This document shows, in pieces, positions 35,660 through 43,938 of a stretch of DNA of 64,000 nt. The DNA is from Roseomonas fluvialis (GTDB taxonomy: Bacteria > Pseudomonadota > Alphaproteobacteria > Acetobacterales > Acetobacteraceae), in contig NZ_AP025637.1 of assembly GCF_022846615.1 (NCBI RefSeq), positions 2,195,001 to 2,259,000 of the forward strand. Direction: 5' to 3'. A program made the translations under genes and the position numbers. How positions within the stretch are numbered: position 1 is the first letter of the stretch; each line of letters opens with the position of its first letter. The notes beneath the pieces were generated by a model that did no database searches, had not been told where the DNA came from, and saw only the letters and a program-made list of their open reading frames with translations.

Positions 35660-36486
35660 GCCGCAATCTCCACCATCACCGGGACATGGTCGGACGCCTG
35701 CGTCCAGTCCCGCGCATCCTTCAGGACGACGTGTTGCTGCAACCCGCCGGCCAGGTCCGGGCTGACCCAGACATGGTCGAGCCGCCGGCCGCGGTCTGCC
35801 GCGCGCCAATCCCGCGCGCGGTACGACCACCACGTGTAGAGCTTCTGGTCGGCGGGGACGAAGTGGCGCAGCGCGTCGTACCAGCCGCCGGCCTGCTGCC
35901 ATGCCGTCAGCGCGGCGACTTCGATAGGCGTGTGGGACACCACGTCCAGCAACTGCTTGTGCGACCAGACATCGTGTTCGAGAGGGGCGATGTTGAGGTC
36001 GCCTACCAGGATGGCGCGCCGCGCCGGTCGCGCGGCCGACCACGCGGTGGCCTCGGCGACAAAGTCCAGCTTGTGGCCGAACTTAGGATTGGCCTCGCGG
36101 TCCGGGACGTCGCCGCCGGCCGGGACGTAGAAATTGTGCAGTTCGATCGGCCCGCCCGGCGCGTCGATGGTGGCGCCCAGATGCCGGCAATCGCCGCGCG
36201 AGCACCAGTCGGGGTCGCCATCGCGCGCCAGAATCGGGCGCCTCGAGAGGATGGCAACGCCGTTGTAGCCTTTCATGCCGCGCACCAGGCGGTGCGTGAA
36301 ACCGAGCGCATCCGCACCCTCGTGCGGGAAGAACTCGTCCGGGCACTTGGTTTCCTGGAGGCAGATGACGTCCGGCGTGAGCGCAGCCACGAGGTCCTTG
36401 AGCAGCGCCAGCCGCAGCCGCACGCTGTTGATGTTCCAGGTGGCGATGCGCAGCGTGCCGCGCCCGGCGGCGGCCTTGCGGGGCAT
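35656..36486 (-). CDS. xth: Exodeoxyribonuclease III
   Basis: A 276-residue AP endonuclease/3'-5' exonuclease of the EEP fold. Motifs: IATWNINSVRLRL, ICLQETKCPDEFFP (metal glutamate), HNFYVPAGGDVPDREANPKF, LVGDLNIAPLEHDVWSHKQL and the final LDHVWVSPDL / ASDHVPVMVEI. It cleaves abasic sites in base excision repair. ATG 36484-36486 overlaps the upstream FAH-gene stop (TGATG), and the lipoprotein overlaps downstream, so the three form an operon. Confidence 0.95.
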   Translation of the reverse strand: MPRKAAAGRGTLRIATWNINSVRLRLALLKDLVAALTPDVICLQETKCPDEFFPHEGADALGFTHRLVRGMKGYNGVAILSRRPILARDGDPDWCSRGDCRHLGATIDAPGGPIELHNFYVPAGGDVPDREANPKFGHKLDFVAEATAWSAARPARRAILVGDLNIAPLEHDVWSHKQLLDVVSHTPIEVAALTAWQQAGGWYDALRHFVPADQKLYTWWSYRARDWRAADRGRRLDHVWVSPDLAGGLQQHVVLKDARDWTQASDHVPVMVEIAA

Positions 36487-37172
36487 CAGACGATCTTCGT
36501 CCTCACCTCGCCCACGCCCTCGACGAAGCCTTCCAGCACGTCGCCGCGGACCACGGCGGCGACACCCTCGGGCGTGCCGGTCATGATCAGGTCGCCCGGG
36601 GCCAGTTCAACCAGCTCGGACAGGTTCGCGATGACTTCCGGCACCGACCAGATCAGCTTTGACAGGTCGGAGGTCTGCGTGACCTTGCCATTCACCTTGA
36701 GCTCGATCTTGCCCTTGGACGGGTCGATGCCGGCGGCCGGCACCAGCGCGCCCATGGGCGCGGACTTGTCGAAGCCCTTGCCCATGTCCCAGGGGCGGCC
36801 GGTCTTCTTGGCCTCGTTCTGGATGTCGCGGCGGGTCATATCCAGGCCGCAGCAATAGCCCCAGACATGCTTCAACGCGTCGGCGACCGCGATGTTCTTG
36901 CCGCCCGTGCCGATGGCCACGACCAGTTCCATCTCGTGGTGCAGCGACTTCGTCACCGTCGGGTAGGGCATGTCGGCGTCGTTGATGACCACCGAATCCG
37001 CCGGCTTCGCGAAGTAGAAGGGCGGTTCGCGGGTCGGGTCGGACCCCATCTCGATGGCGTGCTCGGCATAGTTGCGCCCGACGCAGAAGATCCGCCGGAC
37101 CGGGAACATGGCGTCGCTGCCCTTCACGGGGATAGCGGCAACCGGCGGCGGGGCGAAGACATAGGCGACCAT
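36486..37172 (-). CDS. Fumarylacetoacetate hydrolase family protein
   Basis: A 228-residue FAH-fold enzyme. Metal and substrate motifs: [38 protein letters not shown] (two glutamates), [22 protein letters not shown] and [16 protein letters not shown]. The size matches single-domain members such as acylpyruvate hydrolase/oxaloacetate decarboxylase (FAHD1-like) or 2-hydroxyhepta-2,4-diene-1,7-dioate isomerase. The [11 protein letters not shown] stretch favours the acylpyruvase group. Start ATG 37170-37172 is chosen over the longer frame. First gene of an operon with xth. Confidence 0.88.
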   Translation of the reverse strand: MVAYVFAPPPVAAIPVKGSDAMFPVRRIFCVGRNYAEHAIEMGSDPTREPPFYFAKPADSVVINDADMPYPTVTKSLHHEMELVVAIGTGGKNIAVADALKHVWGYCCGLDMTRRDIQNEAKKTGRPWDMGKGFDKSAPMGALVPAAGIDPSKGKIELKVNGKVTQTSDLSKLIWSVPEVIANLSELVELAPGDLIMTGTPEGVAAVVRGDVLEGFVEGVGEVRTKIV

Positions 37173-37314
37173 GCGGGCGAGGCTCCGGATCGGGATGGAA
37201 TGCTGCCCTATACCCCCCTTGCGCCTCAGCCGAAAGGCGGTGGACGCACCACGGCGAACCTCAACCAGTTTCTGAACTTCGTGCCGCAACTTCGAGTATT
37301 CAGGGCCAATGGAC

Positions 37315-37351
37315 AAAAAAGGTGCGCCCGGTCAGGGGGGTGACCGGGCGC
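37315..37351 (-). terminator. Intrinsic terminator: 11-bp perfect stem with T6 on the minus strand
   Basis: Arms GCGCCCGGTCA (37324-37334) and TGACCGGGCGC (37341-37351) with a six-base loop. Reading leftward, the stem is followed by ACC and six T (the A run at 37315-37320). It would terminate transcripts coming from the right (puuD or a small RNA) before the FAH operon promoter. Confidence 0.75.
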
Positions 37352-37486
37352 GGTATTTTCTTCCGATCGGAATAGTCGGGCGAGCCGGCAGGGGATACCG
37401 GGGTTCGTCCACCGGGGTGGTTGTCCCCGGCAGATCGAAGACTACGCCTTCAATCGTTGAAAATCAAAACGCAAAAACATGGAAAT

Positions 37487-37506
37487 GGCGTGACGCTGGT
37501 CACGCC
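37487..37506 (-). terminator. Hairpin GGCGTGAC-GCTG-GTCACGCC just after puuD
   Basis: Perfect 8-bp arms (37487-37494 and 37499-37506) with a four-base loop, six bases beyond the puuD stop. Reading leftward it is followed by ATTTCC and then a T-rich stretch (TGTTTTTGCGTTTTG). It is probably the puuD terminator. Confidence 0.6.
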
Positions 37507-37512
37507 CGAAGG

Positions 37513-38313
37513 CTATTCGGCGGCCTGCGCCAGGCCGGGGTCCGCGGTGCGGGCGGCGCGGTGCGCGGCGCAGGCCCGCCCGAAGGCCTCGAAGATGGCG
37601 CGGCTGTCGGCGTCGTGTTCCCAGTCGTATTCGGGGTGCCACTGCACACCCAGCGCGAAGCCGCGCGCGCCATCCACCCGCACGGCTTCGACCGTGCCGT
37701 CGGGCGCCCAGGCCTCGGCGACCAGGCGCGGGGCCAGGCGCTGCACGCCCTGGTTGTGGAGCGAATTCACAGCAAGCCGCCCCGCGGCACGGCCGCCGGG
37801 GGTCAGGACGGCACCGAGCGCGCCCTCGCGCTCGATCCGGACCGCGTGGGCCTTGCCGGTGCGCACCTTAGGGATCGGCTGGTCGGACGGGGTGGAATGG
37901 TCCATCCGCCCCGGCAGGTCCTGGATGCGCTGGTCGAGGCTGCCACCCAGCGCCACGTTGAGTTCCTGCATGCCCCGGCAGATCGCGAGCAGGGGCACGC
38001 CGTGGTCGATTGCGGCGCGAATGAGGGGCAGGGTGGTGTCGTCGCGGAAGCGGTCCTCGGGCGTGCCCTCGGCATGGGCCGGGCCGTCATAGTAGCCAGG
38101 CCAGACATTCGACCGGCTGCCGGTCAGGATCAGGCCATCGAGGTGCGGCAGGAGTTCGGCGGATAGGTCTTCGCCGGCGGCCGGCAGCAGCACCGGGGTG
38201 CCCGACACCGGCCCGCGCACCACCCGGATGTAGCTGTCGGAGGCGGCATGGTTCGGCGTCCCGAAGATGCCGAAGGGCTTCTGGCAGCAGGATATGCCGA
38301 CGAGAGGTCTCAT
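37513..38313 (-). CDS. Class I glutamine amidotransferase, gamma-glutamyl-GABA hydrolase type (PuuD-like)
   Basis: A 266-residue peptidase C26-like protein. Motifs: LVGISCCQ, GLILTGSRSNVWPGYYDG, the nucleophile Cys in LLAICRGMQELNVALGGSL, VNSLHNQGVQRL and the His-Glu end LGVQWHPEYDWE. PuuD releases GABA from gamma-glutamyl-GABA in putrescine catabolism; other members act on different gamma-glutamyl amides. No puu partners are adjacent, so the substrate is not fixed. The catalytic Cys-His-Glu set is intact. Confidence 0.9.
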   Translation of the reverse strand: MRPLVGISCCQKPFGIFGTPNHAASDSYIRVVRGPVSGTPVLLPAAGEDLSAELLPHLDGLILTGSRSNVWPGYYDGPAHAEGTPEDRFRDDTTLPLIRAAIDHGVPLLAICRGMQELNVALGGSLDQRIQDLPGRMDHSTPSDQPIPKVRTGKAHAVRIEREGALGAVLTPGGRAAGRLAVNSLHNQGVQRLAPRLVAEAWAPDGTVEAVRVDGARGFALGVQWHPEYDWEHDADSRAIFEAFGRACAAHRAARTADPGLAQAAE

Positions 38314-38450
38314 GGATCACTACACTTCCGCGACGCCGTGTCAGGATCAAGGCGCGTGGTAGGTTTTTCGTGAATGCGGGGCATGCGTTGCACGGATGCC
38401 ATGCAACCGGGCCCCGCAGGCGCCTGGAACGCGGGCGTCAGCCGCAGGCA

Positions 38451-39107
38451 TCAGCCCCCTTGGGGCAGCCCGAACCCGCCAGGTTCGAAGAAGCGTGGGT
38501 CGTTGAACTGGAACAGTCCGGCGGGGAAGCGCAGGCCGGTCTCGATTCGCGAAAGGGTCACGCGGGTTTCGCGCCGCTGCGCATCGGTCACCGCCCATTG
38601 GCGCAGTTCGAGCGGGTCGGGATTGAAGACCAGCGTCAGGCGGCCCTCGTTCGGTTCCGAGGTGCGGAACACCGTCACGCGCAAGAAACCTCCCGAGCGT
38701 TCCAGGCCCGCCACCGTCACGTCTCCGGACAGCCGCACCTCGCGCCGCAGCAGGATGCCGAGCGGCGTGCGGCTGACCAGCAGCGTGGTGGGGGCGCGCA
38801 ATTCGCGGTCATACATCAGGAACTGCCCGCCATCGGCGACCAGCAGCAGGGGCTCGGGCGGGTCGTATTCGAAACGCATGCGGCCCGGGCGCCAGATCCA
38901 GGCCGTGCCCTCGGCCGCGGCGCCGTTCTGCGCGATCTGGAGGAAGCGCGCGCGCAACGTCGTCAAAGCGTTGAGGTAGGCCTCGATCCGCGTGAGGTCG
39001 GCACGATCGCGGTCGGACAGTGCCGGAGCAGCGGGCGCAGCGGCGCGTTGCGCGAGCGCGGGCGTGGCGAACAGGAACGGCGCGATCAGGGCGGTACGGC
39101 GATTCAT
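38451..39107 (-). CDS. lolA: Outer-membrane lipoprotein carrier protein LolA family
   Basis: A 218-residue periplasmic protein. The signal MNRRTALIAPFLFATPALAQ precedes the LolA half-barrel: RIEAYLNALTTLRARFLQIAQNG, GTAWIWRPGRMRFEYDPPEPLLLVADG, LDGILLRRE-like strand and LTLVFNPDPLELRQWAVTDAQ. LolA carries lipoproteins from LolCDE to LolB across the periplasm. A second in-frame ATG three codons upstream (39114-39116) is an equal alternative start. It is next to a DUF4412 protein on the same strand, 72 bases downstream of it. Confidence 0.9.
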   Translation of the reverse strand: MNRRTALIAPFLFATPALAQRAAAPAAPALSDRDRADLTRIEAYLNALTTLRARFLQIAQNGAAAEGTAWIWRPGRMRFEYDPPEPLLLVADGGQFLMYDRELRAPTTLLVSRTPLGILLRREVRLSGDVTVAGLERSGGFLRVTVFRTSEPNEGRLTLVFNPDPLELRQWAVTDAQRRETRVTLSRIETGLRFPAGLFQFNDPRFFEPGGFGLPQGG

Positions 39108-39178
39108 GATCGTCATGTGGCGCGCGGGCGCGTCCGGGGGAAGGGGCGTAAGGGCCTCCGTTCCCCCCACGTCCGTGT

Positions 39179-39769
39179 TCAGCGCGGGGCGGCCGGTCGC
39201 TGGCCCGGCATGCCCTGCGGCATCTGCATCGACTGGTAGCCCTGCGGGCGCTGGAACTGCGCGGGGTCTTGCGTACCGTAGGCGACGCGCACCGCCTCCA
39301 TGCGGCCCTGCTGGCCCTCCGCCTGGCCCTGCGCTCGCAGCATCACGCCATCGGCGGTGATGCAGGCCTCGCCGGACTGCGAGGGCCCCTGGTAGCGCCA
39401 GACGGTGCAATCGGTGCCGGCGATCTTTTCGGTCCCGCCACGGGTGAATCGGGCGTTCTCGAAGTCGCGCTGCATGCCGGCTGCCTGGGCCATCGGCACG
39501 TCCATGATGGTGCGCATCGCTTCCATCACCATGAAGCCGCGCTGATTCTGGTGGTCGGCCACCATGTAGCCGACGCCGCCAGGCATGTTCATGCGCATCA
39601 TGCGCGTCGCGGCCTGCCACTGCATCGTGAGTTCCGCCTGCTGGCCCTGGCCGGCGACACGGTAGGTCACAGCCACGTCGCGCGTGGGGAAGATCTGCGG
39701 GCGGTCCTGCGCCTGAGCCACGACCGGCAGGGCGGCGGCGAACAGGGCGGCGGCGAGCATAGTGCGCAT
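39179..39769 (-). CDS. DUF4412 domain-containing periplasmic protein
   Basis: A 196-residue protein with signal MRTMLAAALFAAALPVVAQAQ. The mature part is beta-rich with VAVTYRVAGQ, LTMQWQAATRMMRMNMPGGVGYMVADH, GTDCTVWRYQGPSQSGEACITADGVMLRAQG, as in DUF4412/LolA-like periplasmic proteins. Its Met- and Gln-rich content, with a Met/Pro-rich tail (QMPQGMPGQ), is unusual but a copper or metal role would be speculation. Probably a two-gene unit with lolA. Confidence 0.78.
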   Translation of the reverse strand: MRTMLAAALFAAALPVVAQAQDRPQIFPTRDVAVTYRVAGQGQQAELTMQWQAATRMMRMNMPGGVGYMVADHQNQRGFMVMEAMRTIMDVPMAQAAGMQRDFENARFTRGGTEKIAGTDCTVWRYQGPSQSGEACITADGVMLRAQGQAEGQQGRMEAVRVAYGTQDPAQFQRPQGYQSMQMPQGMPGQRPAAPR

Positions 39770-39836
39770 GCGGGGTGTCTCTCTCGTTGCGATGGGCCAG
39801 TCTGCACGCAGGACTGTGGCGCGCGCATGAAGGGAT

Positions 39837-40286
39837 TCAGGCAGCGGCGCCCTTGGTCAGGAATCGTTCGAAGGCGGCGAGGGTTTCGTCGCTGACATGG
39901 TGCTCGATGCCTTCGGCATCGGCCTCGGCGACCTGCGGGGGCACGCCGAGCGCGGCCAGGAAGGCGACCACGGTGAGGTGCCGCGCACGCACCCGGCGCG
40001 CAAGGTCGTGCCCGGCCTCGGTGAGGAAGACGCCGCGATAGGGCTTGGAATGCGCGAGCCCGTCGCGCTTCAGCCGGCCGATGGTCTTGATGGCGGTGGC
40101 ATGCGTGACACCCAGGCGCCTGGCGATGTCGGTGGGGCGGGCCTCGCCCTCGCGCGACAGCAGGTCGGCGATGATCTCGACGTAGTCCTGCGCGAGCGCC
40201 GAGGCCCGCGCGGTGCGGGCGGAAGCGTGGCGGGCGGCCTCATCGGGCGGCGCGGTCTCCGGGTCGGACATACGGATGGCTACCAT
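39837..40286 (-). CDS. mntR: Manganese-responsive transcriptional regulator MntR (DtxR family)
   Basis: A 149-residue regulator with an N-terminal winged helix (PTDIARRLGVTHATAIKTIGRLKRDGL) and a short dimerisation/metal-binding domain (ARHLTVVAFLAALGV...EADAEGIEHHVSDETL) with the conserved Glu and His ligands of MntR. It lacks the SH3-like third domain of DtxR/IdeR. ATG 40271 is an alternative start. It is the last gene of the sit/mnt operon, 35 bases after the permease, so it would repress its own importer when manganese is plentiful. Confidence 0.9.
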   Translation of the reverse strand: MVAIRMSDPETAPPDEAARHASARTARASALAQDYVEIIADLLSREGEARPTDIARRLGVTHATAIKTIGRLKRDGLAHSKPYRGVFLTEAGHDLARRVRARHLTVVAFLAALGVPPQVAEADAEGIEHHVSDETLAAFERFLTKGAAA

Positions 40287-40320
40287 GTCTGACGCATAAA
40301 TGGAATTTGTAGCGTATGCT

Positions 40321-41160
40321 TCACCCCGCCGCCGTACGGCGGCGGCGCAACAGCCCGTGCCTGGGCGAGGCCAGCAGCGCGGCCACGAACAGCGCGCTCA
40401 GCGCCAGCACGATCGACCCGGCGGTCGAGGCATCGAGCATGAAGCTCACCTGGATGCCCACGACCGTCGCGGTGCAGGCGGCAGCCACCGACACCCACAC
40501 CATCCGCCCGAAGCGGTCGGCCAGCAGCAGACCGATCGCGCCCGGCGTGATCAGAAGTGCCACCACCAGGATCACGCCCACCGCCTGCACGCCGGCGACG
40601 ATGCTGGCCGCCAGCACCGCCAGCAGCAGCAGGCGCAGCCGCCCAACGTTCAGCCCGGCGATGCGCGCCTGGCCTGGGTCGAAGCAGAACAGCACCAGGT
40701 CGCGCCCGCGTACCGCCAGGATCATCAGGCCCACACCGGCGATCACCAGGGTCTGCCAGAAATCCTCCGCCTCGATCCCGAGGATGGAGCCGAACAGCAC
40801 ATGGGAGAGATGCACGTTGGACCGCACCTGAGTCAGCAGGATCAGGCCCACGGCGAACATGCCGGAGAACACCACGCCCATCGCAGCGTCCTCCTTGATG
40901 CGGCTGGTCGCGCGGATGGCGCCCGATGCCAGTGCGCAAGCGAAGCCCGCGACGAAGGCGCCGATGACCAGCGGCGCGCCGACCAGGTAGGCGATGACCA
41001 CTCCGGGCAGGATGGCGTGGCTGACCGCATCGCCCATCAGCGACCAGCCCTTCACCACAACGAAGCAGGACAGGATGGCGGCGAGCACCGCCACCATCAG
41101 CCCCACCACCAGCGCATCGACCATGAAGCCGTGCGTCCATGGGGCGATCAGGGCGCTCAT
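40321..41160 (-). CDS. sitD: Metal ABC transporter permease (SitD/MntB-type)
   Basis: A 279-residue ABC-3 family permease with about eight transmembrane helices: VVGLMVAVLAAILSCFVVVKGWSLMGDAVSHAILPGVV, GAPLVIGAFVAGF, VVFSGMFAVGLILL, VQAVGVILVVALLITPGAIGLLL. The VKGWSLMGDAxSHA motif is the ABC-3 signature near the ATPase contact. ATG 41158-41160 overlaps the preceding permease stop (ATGA). It pairs with the gene at 41157 as a heterodimeric channel. Confidence 0.92.
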   Translation of the reverse strand: MSALIAPWTHGFMVDALVVGLMVAVLAAILSCFVVVKGWSLMGDAVSHAILPGVVIAYLVGAPLVIGAFVAGFACALASGAIRATSRIKEDAAMGVVFSGMFAVGLILLTQVRSNVHLSHVLFGSILGIEAEDFWQTLVIAGVGLMILAVRGRDLVLFCFDPGQARIAGLNVGRLRLLLLAVLAASIVAGVQAVGVILVVALLITPGAIGLLLADRFGRMVWVSVAAACTATVVGIQVSFMLDASTAGSIVLALSALFVAALLASPRHGLLRRRRTAAG

Positions 41161-42008
41161 GCGGTGGCGGCCCTGGCGGCGCGGCGGCTGGCGAGGATTC
41201 CGTGCTTGGGGGCGAAGACCAGCGCAGCGACGAACAGCGCGGCCTGGAGCGCCACGATGCTGCCGCCCGTGCTTCCGTCCAGGAAGTAGCTGAGATACGC
41301 CCCGGCGACGCCGGTGAAGGCGCCGATGCACGCTGCGAGGCCAGCCATGTGCCCGAAGCGGTCGGTTAGCAGGTAGGCGGTCGCACCGGGTGTCACGAGC
41401 ATGCCAATCACCAGGATGGCGCCGACCGCCTGCAGTCCGGCCACCGCTGTCGCGGCCAGCAGCACCAGCAGCAGGATGCGCATCCGCGCCGGGCTGCCGC
41501 CGGCCACCACCAGCTGCACGGGGTCGAACAGGGAGAGCATGAGGTCTCGCCCTCGCAGCAGCAGCGCGCCCAGCACCACCACGGCGATGATCGCCATTTG
41601 GATCATGTCCTCGTCGGCGATGCCGAGCACGTTGCCGAAGACGATGGTGCGCAGCCGCACGTTCGACGGGAAGATCGACATCAGGAACAGGCCGAGGCCG
41701 AAGAAGCCGGTGAAGACCACGCCGATCACCGCATCCTCGCGGATCGGCGTGCGGTCGCGCAGCCCGGCCATCGCCAGGGCCGCCAGCATCCCCGCGGCGA
41801 AGGCGCCGATGGCGAAGGGAATGCCCACCAGCCAGGCCAGCACGACGCCCGGCACGACGGCATGCGACAGCGCATCGCCCATCAGCGACCAGCCCTTCAG
41901 CACCACGTAGCAGGACAGCAGGCCGGCCACGCCGCCGACCAGCGCGCTGATGCCCATGGCGCGCATCATGTAGTCGTACTGGAAGGGAACCAGCAGTTCC
42001 TCGAACAT
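41157..42008 (-). CDS. sitC: Metal ABC transporter permease (SitC-type)
   Basis: A 283-residue ABC-3 permease: GVAGLLSCYVVLKGWSLMGDALSHAVVPGVVLAW, FAIGAFAAGMLAALAMAG, VIGVVFTGFFGLGLFLMS and VGAILVIGMLVTPGATAYLL. It is clearly homologous to the next gene (40321), consistent with duplication. It is two bases after the ATPase gene stop and overlaps its partner by four bases. Confidence 0.92.
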   Translation of the reverse strand: MFEELLVPFQYDYMMRAMGISALVGGVAGLLSCYVVLKGWSLMGDALSHAVVPGVVLAWLVGIPFAIGAFAAGMLAALAMAGLRDRTPIREDAVIGVVFTGFFGLGLFLMSIFPSNVRLRTIVFGNVLGIADEDMIQMAIIAVVVLGALLLRGRDLMLSLFDPVQLVVAGGSPARMRILLLVLLAATAVAGLQAVGAILVIGMLVTPGATAYLLTDRFGHMAGLAACIGAFTGVAGAYLSYFLDGSTGGSIVALQAALFVAALVFAPKHGILASRRAARAATA

Positions 42009-42010
42009 CG

Positions 42011-42871
42011 TCAGATGTCGCGTTCGAGCCGGCCGATCACCAGGCCGTCGGGGGCCATGACCAGCGGGCGTTCGTCATCCGACAGCACCACCACCGCATC
42101 GGCGGGCAGGGGTGTCGCGCCCGGCAGCGAATGCTGGCGCAACGCACCCCCGAAGGCGCGGATCAGGTTGGGCGCGGTGAAGACCTCGGCGGTCGGGCCC
42201 GCCGCGAGCACCGTGCGGTTCACCAGTACCACCTGGTCGCAGAAGGTCGGCACCGAGCCGAGGTTGTGGGTCGAGACCAGCACGATCCGCCCTTCGTCAC
42301 GTAGCGCCTTCAACAGGGTGATGATTGCTTCCTCGGTGGTGACATCGACGCCGGTGAAGGGTTCGTCGAGCAGCAGCAACTGCCCGCCCTGCGCCAGGGC
42401 GCGCGCCAGGAACACCCGCTTGCGCTGCCCGCCTGATAACTCGCCGATCTGCCGTTCCGCGAGATCCGCCATGCCCACGCGGTCGAGCGCGGCCGCCACC
42501 TCGCGATGGTCGGCCGCGCGCGGGATGCGCAGCAGGTTCATGTGGCCGTAGCGGCCCATCATCACCACGTCGCGCACCGAGACGGGGAAGGTCCAATCCA
42601 CCTCCTCCGCCTGCGGCACATAGGCGACCAAGTTGCGCTTCAGCGCGGCCTCGACCGGCCCGCCCGCCACCAGCACGCGCCCCTGGCCCGGGCGCACCAG
42701 GCCCATGATCGACTTGAACATGGTCGACTTGCCGGAGCCGTTGATGCCGACCAGCCCGCAGATGGTCCCGCCATGCAGCGCGAAGCCGGCATCCTTCAGC
42801 GCGAGATGCCCGTTCGGATAGGCGACCGAGATGTTCTCGACCGCGAGGCTGATCGGTTGGGCCAGCATCAC
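42011..42871 (-). CDS. sitB: Metal ABC transporter ATP-binding protein (SitB/MntA-type)
   Basis: A 286-residue ABC ATPase. Walker [16 protein letters not shown]-loop near [16 protein letters not shown] (the VDWxFP(V/T)xV motif typical of manganese/zinc importers), signature [18 protein letters not shown], Walker [14 protein letters not shown] and the H-loop ILVSTHNLG. The overlap with the binding-protein gene (ATGA) marks tight coupling. It energises Mn/Fe/Zn uptake. Confidence 0.95.
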   Translation of the reverse strand: MMLAQPISLAVENISVAYPNGHLALKDAGFALHGGTICGLVGINGSGKSTMFKSIMGLVRPGQGRVLVAGGPVEAALKRNLVAYVPQAEEVDWTFPVSVRDVVMMGRYGHMNLLRIPRAADHREVAAALDRVGMADLAERQIGELSGGQRKRVFLARALAQGGQLLLLDEPFTGVDVTTEEAIITLLKALRDEGRIVLVSTHNLGSVPTFCDQVVLVNRTVLAAGPTAEVFTAPNLIRAFGGALRQHSLPGATPLPADAVVVLSDDERPLVMAPDGLVIGRLERDI

Positions 42872-43785
42872 CGCGCGGCCGGCGCGGCGGTCAGGCCGCG
42901 CAGGATGGTCTCGGCATTCGCCTCTAGCAGCTTGAGGTACGTGGGGGCGGCGCCATCCGGGCCGGTCAGGCTGTCGACATACAGAACGCCGCCGAAGCGT
43001 GCGCCGGTCTCGCGCGCCACCTGGCGCATCGGGCGGTCGTTCACCGTGGATTCGCAGAACACCGCGGGCACGCGCGACCGCCGTACCGCGTCGATCAACG
43101 CGCGGACCTGGCGGGGCGAGCCCTCATCCTCGGAGTTGATGGGCCACAGATAGGCCTCGCGCATGCCGTAGTCGCGCGTGAGGTAACTGAAGGCGCCCTC
43201 GCAGGTCGCCAGCACACGGCGCTCGGCCGGGATGGTGGCGAGGCGTTCGCGTAGCCGCGCATCCACAGCGCGGATCTGCGCGGCATAGGCGGTGGCGTTC
43301 GCCTGGAAGGCGGCCTCGTGCTGGGGTTCGACGGCGGTCAGCGCGCGGCGGATATTCTCGACATAGATCAGCGCCAGGGTGGGCGACATCCAGGCATGCG
43401 GGTTGGGCTGGTTGGCGTAGGGGCCCCCGCCGATGCCGACCGGCGTGATGCCGAGCGTGAGCACCGCGTCGCGCACGCCGTTCACGCGGGAGAAGAACCG
43501 TTCGAACCAGCGTTCGAGGCCGAGGCCGTTCCACAGCACCAGGTCCGCCGCCTGCGCGCGCACCACGTCGAGCGGGGTGGGTTCGTAGTCATGTATCTCC
43601 GCGCCCGGCCGCGTGAGGCTTTCGACCAGCACAGCGGTGCCGGCGACGTTCTGCGCCATGTCGGCCAGCACGGTGAAAGTGGCAACCACGCGCTTCGGGC
43701 GCGCCGGTTGCGCCAGTGCGGGTGCGGCGACGGCTGCGAGCGTGACGGCGAGGAGGGATCTGCGGGGGAGGACGTGCGTGCGCAT
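42868..43785 (-). CDS. sitA: Metal ABC transporter substrate-binding protein (SitA/MntC-type)
   Basis: A 305-residue cluster A-I binding protein with a Tat-like or Sec signal ([25 protein letters not shown]). Probable metal ligands are H65 ([10 protein letters not shown]), H130 ([11 protein letters not shown]), E196 ([16 protein letters not shown]) and D271 ([10 protein letters not shown]), the His-His-Glu-Asp set of manganese/iron binders rather than the three-His set of zinc binders. With MntR downstream, manganese is the best guess. A long histidine-rich loop is absent. Confidence 0.93.
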   Translation of the reverse strand: MRTHVLPRRSLLAVTLAAVAAPALAQPARPKRVVATFTVLADMAQNVAGTAVLVESLTRPGAEIHDYEPTPLDVVRAQAADLVLWNGLGLERWFERFFSRVNGVRDAVLTLGITPVGIGGGPYANQPNPHAWMSPTLALIYVENIRRALTAVEPQHEAAFQANATAYAAQIRAVDARLRERLATIPAERRVLATCEGAFSYLTRDYGMREAYLWPINSEDEGSPRQVRALIDAVRRSRVPAVFCESTVNDRPMRQVARETGARFGGVLYVDSLTGPDGAAPTYLKLLEANAETILRGLTAAPAAR

Positions 43786-43816
43786 CGAGGGCTCCACGGA
43801 GGCTTCGACCGGATCA

Positions 43817-43832
43817 TGTAGTCCTGGCTACA
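43817..43832. promoter_or_regulatory. Palindrome TGTAG-N6-CTACA upstream of the sit/mnt operon
   Basis: The 16-base palindrome lies 32 bases upstream of the sitA ATG, in the divergent gap with the alpha-hydroxy-acid dehydrogenase gene. A related TTTGTAGC half occurs near the mntR start (about 40303-40310). It is a plausible MntR (or Fur/Zur-type) operator; binding is inferred from position only. Confidence 0.45.
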
Positions 43833-43938
43833 ATTCGCGCAAGGGTCAACATTCAACGCCGCCATGCGGCGCCGGCCCCTGGCCTCGCGCCGGCATCCCC
43901 GCCATCATGGATCCATCGCAATTCCGGGTGTTCCTGCC

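Noticed and set aside
37352..37486. Signal-recognition-particle or 6S RNA
   Set aside because: The conserved SRP loop motif and a 6S-like open bubble were not found.
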